Shown here: piece after piece, positions 38,561-45,811 of the stretch | How positions within the stretch are numbered: the stretch's first letter is position 1 | Layout of the letters: every line of letters begins with the position of its first letter | DNA from: Terriglobus roseus DSM 18391 | Lineage (GTDB): Bacteria > Acidobacteriota > Terriglobia > Terriglobales > Acidobacteriaceae | Direction: 5' to 3' | DNA: 64,000 bases | Assembly (NCBI RefSeq): GCF_000265425.1 | Contig: NC_018014.1 | Coordinates: 4,774,001-4,838,000, forward strand | Translations under genes and position numbers: made by a program | Notes under the pieces: model-generated | What the model saw: the letters and a program-made list of their open reading frames with translations, nothing else | Told to the model about the DNA's origin: nothing | Database searches by the model: none

Positions 38561-40945
38561 ATGCCTCCAATCGGTATCCAGACCCCGCCAGAATTCTGCC
38601 AATACGCCTCCGGTCCTTGCGATCAATCCTTCGCGGACGTCCCGCCGACCCACGCGCACGTTTATTACTCAAGCAAGCCCGAGGTCATTGGTAGCGCAAT
38701 TGAAGAGGCCGTCCGGCTGCTGTCGATTTCTAGTCCCGATTTGAAAATCAAGACCTGGCGCGACTTACCAATCGCGGGCCAGATCATTTTCTGTCAGATA
38801 TGCAAGTCTCAACGGTTCACGCAAGTTGCGGTCATCGATGTCACAACGATGAACTTCAACCTAATGTTCGAACTTGGATACGCGCTTGGACTTGGCGTTC
38901 CAGTTGTAGCGATTAGGGATACCTCGTGCACCCTGGACGCGATGGAATTTGAAGCGCTTGGCTTAATAGACACACTTGGCTACGTCAATTTTGAAAACAG
39001 CCAAGAGCTTGCTAGTAAGCTTCCCGATGCCATAGCGAATGCCAAAATGCCAGTGACTCAGGCATATACGCCCAGCAGAGCGCAACCTCTCTATTTACTT
39101 AGGAGCCCAATAGTCACAGACGGCCTCATCAAGGTCATTTCAACAGTCAAGAAGTCCGGACTTCGTTTCCGCGTTTACGATCCTAAAGAGCAGCCCAGAC
39201 TTTCGTTGCAAGACGCCTTCAAACAAGTGAAAACTTCATTAGGCGTCAGCGTCTATCTGCTTTCTTCTTGGCGAAAGGGCGCCACGGTTCATAATGCCCG
39301 AGGCGCCTTTGTTGCTGGCTTAGCGATGGCCTCAGGATGTTCTGTTTTTGTTCTGCAAGAAGGGCCCGATCAGCAGCCAATAGATTACCGTGACGTCGTC
39401 CAGAGGCACAGTGATGCGGCACAGGTCCCGCACCTAATGTCCCCTTTCATAAAAGGCCTTTATGAAGAGATCCAAAGTACGCGTTTTGTGCCGATCACGC
39501 TACCGCTGCGTCCCTTGGAAACTCTTGACTTTGGGGACGTAGCTGCTGAGAACGAGATTAATGCACTAAAGTCCTATTTCCTTCCCACCGCCCAATACAA
39601 TGATGCGAAACGCGGACACGCTCGACTGGTCGTCGGCAGGAAAGGGGCAGGAAAGACAGCAATCTTTTATGGCGTTCGGAGCGCATTCTGGTCAAGCCAA
39701 AGCCAGTTAGTCTTGGATCTAAAGCCAGAGGGTCACCAGTTTCTCACTTTGCGCGAACGCCTCCTGAGTTCGATCAGCTTGGGTTTGCAAGAACACGTGT
39801 TGACCGCTTTCTGGAATTACATCTTGCTCATAGAACTCGCTGCGAAGATTGTCGAACAGGACTCGCGATTCGCCTCGAAGCAACCCCAACGCTTCGAACT
39901 ATACGAAAAGCTGAGGAGACTGATCGAAGGTGAAGGGGAGGCAGAACAAGGCGACTTCTCTGATCGCCTTCTACTACTCGTCGACCGAGTGCTACTAAGA
40001 AAGGACGAGATAGAAAGCCTTATCGGCTCCGGACAAATAAGCAAACTCATTTACGAGAAAGACATTAAGGAGGTTCAAGCGGTACTTAGCGAATACTTGA
40101 AGTTCAAAGAAGGTGTTTGGATACTTATTGATAACCTTGATAAGAGTTGGCCCGTCAATGGTGCAACGAAAGAAGACATCTTAATCATTCGGAGCCTCAT
40201 GGAAGCTACACGGAAGCTCCAGCGTCAACTTGAGCGCAACAACGTTGAGTGTCGGGCTATTGTCTTCATTCGGAATGATGTATACGAGCATCTCTTGGGC
40301 GAAACTCCCGACAAGGGTAAAGACAACACCATTCTTCTTGACTGGACCGACGAAGAGGTGTTCAAGCTCCTCATTCACCGCAGAATGATGGCCAGTACGC
40401 GTCTTGAGCAGCCATTCGAGGAAATGTGGCCGATGTTTTTCGAGTCCTACATCAAAGGGGAACATTCCTTTAGCTACATCTTAAGTCGGACAATGATGCG
40501 ACCACGAGACCTCATCAGCTTCTTACGGCAGTGTATAAATGTTGCCGTTAATCGGGGAAATACTAAGGTTTTAGAGGCGGACATCTTGCAAGCTGAGAAG
40601 CAATACTCCGAGGATCAGTTGCAAGGAATATTCTTTGAATTGAGCGACACGAAGAGGGAGTTTGCGGAACTCCCTTACGCTTTCATTGGGTCCCCTTCCC
40701 TCTTAGACCGAAACGAGATTGAAGCGAAGGTAACCGGTTTTGGAGTGCCACAGGCAATCGTGGAAGAGGCCGTCCAAATTCTCTTGTGGTTTGGTTTCTT
40801 AGGAATGATTGGAACGGACGGAGAAGAGAAGTACGCCCATATGTATCAATACGGCGTTCAGCGGATGCTGCGGGAAGCCACCCCCGGAACCAGATGGGTG
40901 ATCCATCCCGCTTTTCGATCAGTTCTTGGCTGCGAGGCAAATTAG
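38561..40945 (+). CDS. Tandem TIR/deoxyribosyltransferase-like domains fused to a Sll1717-like P-loop ATPase; candidate defence protein
   Basis: 794 residues. An N-terminal block with FCQYASGPCDQSF leads into domain 1 (about 32-165): HVYYSSKP, then AVIDVTTMNFNLMFELGYALGLGVPVVAI with a candidate catalytic Glu104, as in nucleoside deoxyribosyltransferase/TIR-like effectors. Domain 2 (about 175-300) repeats the layout in degenerate form (LYLLRSP...VYLLSSW...HNARGAFVAGLAMASG). The C-terminal ATPase has Walker A VVGRKGAGKTAIF (about 358-369) and Walker B VWILIDNLDKSW (about 519-530), resembling the Sll1717 ATPase family. The gene is AT-richer with rarer codons than its neighbours, so recently acquired. 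It starts 43 bases after the displaced glmS stop. Confidence 0.7.
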   Translation: MPPIGIQTPPEFCQYASGPCDQSFADVPPTHAHVYYSSKPEVIGSAIEEAVRLLSISSPDLKIKTWRDLPIAGQIIFCQICKSQRFTQVAVIDVTTMNFNLMFELGYALGLGVPVVAIRDTSCTLDAMEFEALGLIDTLGYVNFENSQELASKLPDAIANAKMPVTQAYTPSRAQPLYLLRSPIVTDGLIKVISTVKKSGLRFRVYDPKEQPRLSLQDAFKQVKTSLGVSVYLLSSWRKGATVHNARGAFVAGLAMASGCSVFVLQEGPDQQPIDYRDVVQRHSDAAQVPHLMSPFIKGLYEEIQSTRFVPITLPLRPLETLDFGDVAAENEINALKSYFLPTAQYNDAKRGHARLVVGRKGAGKTAIFYGVRSAFWSSQSQLVLDLKPEGHQFLTLRERLLSSISLGLQEHVLTAFWNYILLIELAAKIVEQDSRFASKQPQRFELYEKLRRLIEGEGEAEQGDFSDRLLLLVDRVLLRKDEIESLIGSGQISKLIYEKDIKEVQAVLSEYLKFKEGVWILIDNLDKSWPVNGATKEDILIIRSLMEATRKLQRQLERNNVECRAIVFIRNDVYEHLLGETPDKGKDNTILLDWTDEEVFKLLIHRRMMASTRLEQPFEEMWPMFFESYIKGEHSFSYILSRTMMRPRDLISFLRQCINVAVNRGNTKVLEADILQAEKQYSEDQLQGIFFELSDTKREFAELPYAFIGSPSLLDRNEIEAKVTGFGVPQAIVEEAVQILLWFGFLGMIGTDGEEKYAHMYQYGVQRMLREATPGTRWVIHPAFRSVLGCEAN

Positions 40946-41268
40946 GCGGGCGGGTGGCCCATACATGAAGTACGTGACTCACCGATCCCGTGCACGGCTT
41001 CGCCATCTGGGGGCGCCCAGGCCCCTCCATCTGCAATCCCGATCTCTCGCGTCCACAAATCCCCCCAACACAGTGGATGCCCATGCATGACAGCTACATC
41101 GTCTTGAAGCGGCCCTGGGCCTGTCGAAGGATGGGCTTTCGCGCGAGAACGCGAACCAGACGTTGACTCAACTCGGAATACAACATCTTCCCTGTTTGGA
41201 ACGCGCTCGCAGCAACTTTCCCACTCACATCCGCCGCGCCCTCAATTATTCTTCTCCCGAGGTGCGGC
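40946..41268. other. Gene-free stretch with a possible REP-like sequence
   Basis: No credible open frame. At 41111-41135 the sequence GGCCCTGGGCCTGTCGAAGG resembles the widespread bacterial intergenic repeat whose core reads CCTTCGACAGGC. Nothing else supported. Confidence 0.35.
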
Positions 41269-41835
41269 GTGGCGGAAGCGGACAAGCAGAATTTCTGGAC
41301 CACGATTCCCGGCATCCTGACCGGTCTGGCAGCGGTACTGACGGCCGCCAGTGGATTCTGGCTGGCCGTCCATAACCGAGCGGCTGAGGCTTCGGACCCG
41401 GCGAACCACGCACCCATCGTCACGGCAGATTCGCGTCCCGCACCGGATGCGCCGGTTGCCACCACGGCGACCAATCCCCTGTCGCCGCCCGCGCCCGTAC
41501 CCGCCACGGCCAACGCCGGGAAACAGGGCTCGGTGACGCTGCGATCGCGCGCGGGCGACACCACGCAGCTCTCGCTGAAGAGCTTCAAACACAACATGAC
41601 CGAGGACACCATCCAGCTCACCAGCGGCCAGACCATCGCCTTTGAGAAGATCCACCAGCTCGACTACCTCACGGTGGATGGCGACGCGCACACCATCGGC
41701 CTGAAGCTCACATTGACGGATGGCCGCGTGGTCGACGGCACCATCGCCTCAAACTACGCCTACAAGGGCGAGAGCGACCTCGGCCCATTCACCATCTTTG
41801 TGCAGGACGTAAAACAGATCGTCTTCAACCGCTGA
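41269..41835 (+). CDS. Single-pass membrane protein of unknown function
   Basis: 188 residues from a GTG start with GAGG six bases upstream. An N-terminal hydrophobic segment (FWTTIPGILTGLAAVLTAASGFWLAV) is followed by a Pro/Ala/Thr-rich linker (about 40-85) and a beta-rich C-terminal domain (VTLRSRAGDTTQLSLKSF; LTLTDGRVVDGTIASNY; IFVQDVKQIVFNR). The FWTT(I/L)PGILTG opening is familiar from proteins that place a soluble domain on the far side of the membrane. Not recognised beyond that. Codon use is ordinary for the chromosome. Confidence 0.7.
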   Translation: MAEADKQNFWTTIPGILTGLAAVLTAASGFWLAVHNRAAEASDPANHAPIVTADSRPAPDAPVATTATNPLSPPAPVPATANAGKQGSVTLRSRAGDTTQLSLKSFKHNMTEDTIQLTSGQTIAFEKIHQLDYLTVDGDAHTIGLKLTLTDGRVVDGTIASNYAYKGESDLGPFTIFVQDVKQIVFNR

Positions 41836-41998
41836 TGCAAATGAGCGGCGCATTTCACTCCGCGAAACGTGTCAAACGAGAGGTTCATGGGATCTCAAAG
41901 ACAGAATTGACAGAAATAGCGACTGCCGTCGCACCAATCTGCTTTACATTCGGACCGCTCCCCTTAGGTACAAATCCTTCGTCGCGAGGTCTTGGTCC

Positions 41999-43072
41999 AT
42001 GCGTTGGCTCATTACGAACCGTGAATACAAAGACGGTAACTTCGGCAGTCACTTCGGCTCACTCACCTACTGGACGCTAAAAGACGGCGGCAGCGCAAAG
42101 GACCCCGCGAGCTGGCTGCCGGTCAGCATCGACCAGTTCCGCGACGCACTGCTGGCCGTCGTCAATCGGACCTTCCCGGCTGTCGTCGCCAACGGCGAAA
42201 GCACGCCCTCAGACCAGCAGAAACACGTATGCCTCTTCATACACGGCTACAACAACCCCTGGGTCGACGTGATGAGCCGCTACGAAAATGTGGCTGCCGG
42301 CCTCTTCGACGGAGCCAACGGTCTGGGCGAGTGCATCGCCTTTGACTGGCCCTCCAAGGGCGCCCTCCTCGGCTATCTCTCCGATCGGTCCGAGGCGCGG
42401 CGCACCGGCGAAGACCTGAACAACGTCCTCTCCGAACTCTATGACTGGCTGATGACCATGCAAAGGGTCGCAACAAAAGACCCGTCGAACGCATGCCGTG
42501 CAAGGACCTCCATCATCGCGCACAGCATGGGCAACTACGTTCTGGAGTACGCCCTGAACGCCCTTTGGACCCGTAAGAATCGGCCGCTGCTCGTAAGCCT
42601 GATGCAGGAGGTTCTGATGGTCGCCGCCGATGTCGACAACGATCTCTTCCGCAACGGCGAACAGGTCAGCCACGGCGACGGCGAAGGTCTCTCCAACATG
42701 AGCTATCGCATCACCGCACTCTTCAGCGGCCGCGACGACGTCCTGGGTGGCTCCGCCGGCCTCAAGCACTTCGGCAAACGCCGCCTCGGCCGCTCCGGAC
42801 TCGACCGCACCGTGCCCGTACCCGACAACGTCTGGGACGTCGACTGCACCAACCTGCTGCCCCAGGTCGACGGCATCAAGATCCACGGCGCCTACTTCGA
42901 CCCGCAAGCAAAGACCTACGCGCTCATGCGCGGCATCCTGCAGGGCAAAGACCGCTCCATCCTGATCCAGGAAGGAATCGTGCCAGACGGTCTCTCCCGC
43001 ACACAGCAGTCCTCCGCCCCCGGAGCTGTCCCGGTCGTCCCGGCCCCAGTGCCACCACCCACCCCGCAATAG
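41999..43072 (+). CDS. DUF900-type alpha/beta hydrolase
   Basis: 357 residues. The hydrolase fold shows CLFIHGYNNPW (oxyanion region) and IAHSMGNYVL with the nucleophile Ser in the G-x-S-x-G-like elbow (HSMGN), the pattern of the DUF900 esterase family; a late IHGAYFD could supply the His. No signal peptide, so cytoplasmic. The last 25 residues are a Pro/Val/Ala-rich tail. GCGAGG lies about 11 bases before the ATG. It follows the membrane protein by 160 bases; functional linkage is not shown. Confidence 0.82.
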   Translation: MRWLITNREYKDGNFGSHFGSLTYWTLKDGGSAKDPASWLPVSIDQFRDALLAVVNRTFPAVVANGESTPSDQQKHVCLFIHGYNNPWVDVMSRYENVAAGLFDGANGLGECIAFDWPSKGALLGYLSDRSEARRTGEDLNNVLSELYDWLMTMQRVATKDPSNACRARTSIIAHSMGNYVLEYALNALWTRKNRPLLVSLMQEVLMVAADVDNDLFRNGEQVSHGDGEGLSNMSYRITALFSGRDDVLGGSAGLKHFGKRRLGRSGLDRTVPVPDNVWDVDCTNLLPQVDGIKIHGAYFDPQAKTYALMRGILQGKDRSILIQEGIVPDGLSRTQQSSAPGAVPVVPAPVPPPTPQ

Positions 43073-43198
43073 ATCGCACCCAGCTACGCGAGGTGCGGCT
43101 TCCCCTCGCGTAGCTCGCCGTGCAGCGCGACACGATCCTTCACGCGCTCGCCTCCAGCAACACGGTACGATCCATCGCGGCCGACCTCCGCCTTCGCT

Positions 43199-43331
43199 GA
43201 TCGGAAGAGCAACGCGTAACGTCCCCTCGATCGGAAGGGCAACGCGTAACCTCCCCTTGATCGGAAGGGCAACGCGTAACGTCCCCTCGATCGGAAGGGC
43301 AACGCGTAAACGTCCCTTGATCGGAAGGGCA
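43199..43331. repeat. 30-bp-period tandem array leading into a family A half-element
   Basis: Units begin at 43199, 43229, 43259 and 43289, exactly 30 bases apart, each close to GATCGGAAGGGCAACGCGTA plus a 10-base tail. A fifth start at 43319 continues as the family A arm instead. The unit opens with the same GATCGGAAGGGC that forms the outer edge of the element. Read on the minus strand it would encode repeated LPFRSRGRYA, but no gene signals are present. Confidence 0.85.
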
Positions 43332-43386
43332 CAGCTTAAGCTGTGCCACAAAACCCACCAGGAAGCCCGGCTTTAGCCGCTGAGGT
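43321..43386. repeat. Family A intergenic element, left half only
   Basis: 43321-43347 matches the outer arm at 10339-10365 with a single change (TTAAGC for TTCAGC), and 43366-43386 matches the inner arm (CCCGGCTTTAGCCGCTGAGGT). The mirrored right half seen at 10.4 kb is missing. Confidence 0.8.
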
Positions 43387-43543
43387 CAGCTTCTTTCGAA
43401 TTCCGTGCGGAACCTGTCAAGCCCCAGAACAATCTATCCCTAACAAAGCAAAGGAAATAAAGTTGGCGGGTAATTAAGTCGAACTCGCTACAATTGAGAT
43501 AGGCCTCACCCCGCGCACACGGCATAACGCAAGGCCCGGCGCC

Positions 43544-43657
43544 GCTAAGTCCTTTGGAATCTAATTTTTGCCCGTAACTCCAATGGAATCTAATTTTTAG
43601 CGACACCCCTCCAGCTAAGTCCTTTGTTTTCTAATTTTTGGAAAATTCGGGGGGGGG
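43544..43657. repeat. AT-rich direct repeats and a G9 tract
   Basis: GCTAAGTCCTTTG occurs at 43544 and 43613, and TCTAATTTTT occurs three times (43560-43569, 43589-43598 and 43630-43639), twice after TGGAA. Nine consecutive G residues follow at 43649-43657, about 108 bases upstream of the gene at 43765. The rest of 43387-43764 shows no gene. Confidence 0.7.
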
Positions 43658-43764
43658 ACCCGACCCACTCCACCCCGCCAACAAGACACAGCCGGAATTC
43701 GATCCGGTCGCGAAGTCACCCGCGAGGCATCCCCGAGGGTGGCTGTCCGGCGTCCAAGCAATGA

Positions 43765-44238
43765 ATGCCGATTCCAGCTCCCGCAATCACCACGACCGAT
43801 GTCGCACGCTTCCCCCAGATCAAGTCGAAGGACCTGAACGGCCACGCGGTGACGCTGCCGCAGGACCTCCCGGGCGAGCGCAGCGTCGTCATCCTTGGCT
43901 GGCAGCGAGACCAGCAACCCAGCATCGAAAGCTGGGCAAAGGCCATGGCACCCTCAGCCGGCGCAGCCTGGCTAAGCGTCCCCGTCATCGACACCTCGAA
44001 CCACTTCCTCCGCATGATCATCAGCAGCAGCATGCGCCACGGCATTCCCAACCACGCCTGGTGGCCCCACATCGTAGCCCTCTACACCCGAAAAGCAGAC
44101 TTCAACCGAACCGTCGGAGTAGCCGACGAGGCAAAGGTCCAGGCGCTGGTAGTAGACCGAGCCGGCAACATCCTGGAGCGAGTAGTGGGCGACTACACCG
44201 AAGCAGGCGCAGACCGCCTAAGAGCAGCCCTCCGCTAG
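43765..44238 (+). CDS. Thioredoxin-fold-like protein without CxxC, function unknown
   Basis: 157 residues, cytoplasmic. FPQIKSKDLNGHAVTLPQDLPGERSVVILGWQRDQQ resembles the opening of TlpA/ATP10-like thioredoxin-fold proteins (a sheet strand, then the loop where the redox motif would stand), and VADEAKVQALVVDRAGNILERVVGDY matches the usual closing strands. No cysteine pair is present, so a redox function is unlikely. The stop shares the tetranucleotide CTAG with the stop of the opposing gene. Confidence 0.7.
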   Translation: MPIPAPAITTTDVARFPQIKSKDLNGHAVTLPQDLPGERSVVILGWQRDQQPSIESWAKAMAPSAGAAWLSVPVIDTSNHFLRMIISSSMRHGIPNHAWWPHIVALYTRKADFNRTVGVADEAKVQALVVDRAGNILERVVGDYTEAGADRLRAALR

Positions 44239-44450
44239 ACCATCGGCTCCAACACCACCGCCGGCTCCAGGGCCACCTGCTCCTGCAAAGCTTCGCTACC
44301 CTTACGAACACGCATGGCCGTTAGGCGAGAAAGAGAACGGAAATGCCATTGTTTGCCATTTTTTGATGACGTAAAGTGGAAAATTGGTGCCATCGAAATG
44401 ACAAGCATCGCAACAAACATCAGCGCAGCTGGCAAAAATAGGAAAATCAT
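44235..44450 (-). CDS. 71-residue membrane protein
   Basis: N-terminal segment MIFLFLPAALMFVAMLVISM is strongly hydrophobic, followed by a basic cytoplasmic-type region (FRSLSRLTAMRVRKGSEAL) and an acidic/hydrophobic end. AGGAG lies six bases before the ATG, which makes this short frame convincing. It converges on the preceding plus-strand gene with a 4-base overlap. No family recognised. Four TTGCAT/ATGCAA motifs lie just upstream. Confidence 0.6.
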   Translation of the reverse strand: MIFLFLPAALMFVAMLVISMAPIFHFTSSKNGKQWHFRSLSRLTAMRVRKGSEALQEQVALEPAVVLEPMV

Positions 44451-44493
44451 CGGGAGCTCCTAAGCAGAAAAGTGGAAAGCTAACCCGCGGCTC

Positions 44494-44552
44494 ATGCAAA
44501 ATGTTTTTTGATTGCATACAACTTCGTCGGATATGAATGCAACCGATTGCAT
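44494..44552. promoter_or_regulatory. Cluster of four TTGCAT/ATGCAA half-sites
   Basis: ATGCAA at 44494 and 44537, TTGCAT at 44512 and 44547, all within 59 AT-rich bases, 44-102 bases upstream of the small membrane protein start. The second and fourth share the larger core GATTGCAT. Could be an operator array. The rest of 44451-44820 shows nothing else. Confidence 0.4.
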
Positions 44553-44820
44553 GCTCTTGGCCAAATGTGCGAACGGCAACGTTTATTAACAAGAAGCGTT
44601 TTCCCAGAGTTTTAAGCTCCTTCCTCAGCATTCCTTAGTTCGCTGCAGGTCGCCTGGTCTCCCTCGATTCGCAACTATTTCTCGCCAAGTGCGCTGCATA
44701 ACTATGCGCACGGCCGCATACTTACACATTAAGCCATTCTGAATGTGCGATTTACAGGGAATTCACTGGACTTTGGCGACGCTGCCGGGGAGACTGAACA
44801 CGTAAGTCAAAGGCTTTGTT

Positions 44821-45141
44821 ATGTTCCACAAAAATGCAGCAAACTCCATCCGCAACAACTTCTCTGACGGTCCTCGTCTCGTCTCCAGCACAACGAACGT
44901 AGAAAAGTGCACAGCTTCGGCAATGCCGGAGTTGGTGGCGATCGCATCGCGCCGCTGCTCGTCCTTCTTTGCCGAGGCGGCGGTGTTGGTGCTGGTCTTC
45001 GGCATACTGGACTTCTTCCTGCAGCGCGGCCACATGGATCTGGGTTGGGTCGCGGGCGCGCTCGGCATCAGCGTGGCTCTGCTGGCCGCCAGCGTCGCCA
45101 CGGACTTCGGTGCCCGCCGCTGGCTTGGAGCGCATCCCTAG
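44821..45141 (+). CDS. Small membrane protein, unknown function
   Basis: 106 residues with two membrane segments (AAVLVLVFGILDFFL and GWVAGALGISVALLAASVA) separated by a short QRGHMDLG loop, and a basic end FGARRWLGAHP. AAAGG lies nine bases before the ATG at 44821; a second ATG at 44923 would still retain both segments and may be the true start, because the first 34 residues look random. No family recognised. Confidence 0.55.
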   Translation: MFHKNAANSIRNNFSDGPRLVSSTTNVEKCTASAMPELVAIASRRCSSFFAEAAVLVLVFGILDFFLQRGHMDLGWVAGALGISVALLAASVATDFGARRWLGAHP

Positions 45142-45195
45142 CGTTCCCAGCGACCACGATGACTGAGCGGGGCGTGGGGCGGTAGAATCGCAGCT

Positions 45196-45408
45196 ATGAG
45201 CGACGAGACACCGAAACCGCCCGCGGCACCCGCGAAGATCAAGATTGGCGGCCTTAGCCCCAAGGCGCAGAAACTGCAGGCGCTACGTGACAAGGCTGCC
45301 GGCGTGACCGCAGCAAAGGCCCACAGCGCGAACCCCAACTTTGCCTTCAAGGGTAAGGACGCTTTCGCAGGCACCAAGAAGTCCAACTTCCAGCGCAAGG
45401 CCACCTAA
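45196..45408 (+). CDS. Small basic conserved-type hypothetical protein
   Basis: 70 residues, Ala/Lys/Pro-rich: MSDETPKPPAAPAKIKIGGLSPKAQKL at the start and AFAGTKKSNFQRKAT at the end, no membrane segment. Codon use and base composition at third positions are like a real gene. A TAGAAT box 11 bases upstream of the ATG may be a -10 hexamer, implying a short leader. Could bind nucleic acid; no family recognised. Confidence 0.6.
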   Translation: MSDETPKPPAAPAKIKIGGLSPKAQKLQALRDKAAGVTAAKAHSANPNFAFKGKDAFAGTKKSNFQRKAT

Positions 45409-45437
45409 GAGGCTTGCGCCTTTGCCGCCGTGCGCTT

Positions 45438-45731
45438 TCAGTAGCGCTTTATCACTGTGTGGTTGCGGCGCAGGTACCAACAGGGTGACATCACTCCCCG
45501 ATCTGTCAGCATAGGCAACACGCTGCGCGGACAGGCGAGCGTGATGTCGCCGTCGAAGTAGTACTCCTCACGATCACGCTTGAGCGTAGCAATGCTCACG
45601 CTGGTTACGGCGACCTCGTCCATGCCGTTGCCGCGAGCGATGCGGACGCGCCACACGGCCCAGTCCGCTGCGTAGAACAGCACTGGCAGCAACAGCAGAC
45701 CTGCGATGATGCGAATCACGATGCGAGCCAT
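45438..45731 (-). CDS. Small membrane-anchored hypothetical protein
   Basis: 97 residues: N-terminal anchor IVIRIIAGLLLLPVLFYAADWAVW, then a soluble part with SIATLKRDREEYYFDGDITLACP and two cysteines (ACPRS and PCWYL) that could form a disulphide outside the membrane. It ends RNHTVIKRY. GGGGA lies before the ATG. No annotated family recognised. Confidence 0.72.
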   Translation of the reverse strand: MARIVIRIIAGLLLLPVLFYAADWAVWRVRIARGNGMDEVAVTSVSIATLKRDREEYYFDGDITLACPRSVLPMLTDRGVMSPCWYLRRNHTVIKRY

Positions 45732-45811
45732 GCCTGTTCCCCAGTCGTAGTTTGCATTGTAGAGAGCAGATTGTGCGGCGCGCCGGCGGCGGTGCGTGCA
45801 TCGAACGTAGC

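Noticed and set aside
43199-43331. 30-bp tandem repeat considered as a CRISPR array
   Set aside because: Units are contiguous with no unique spacers, and no cas genes are present.
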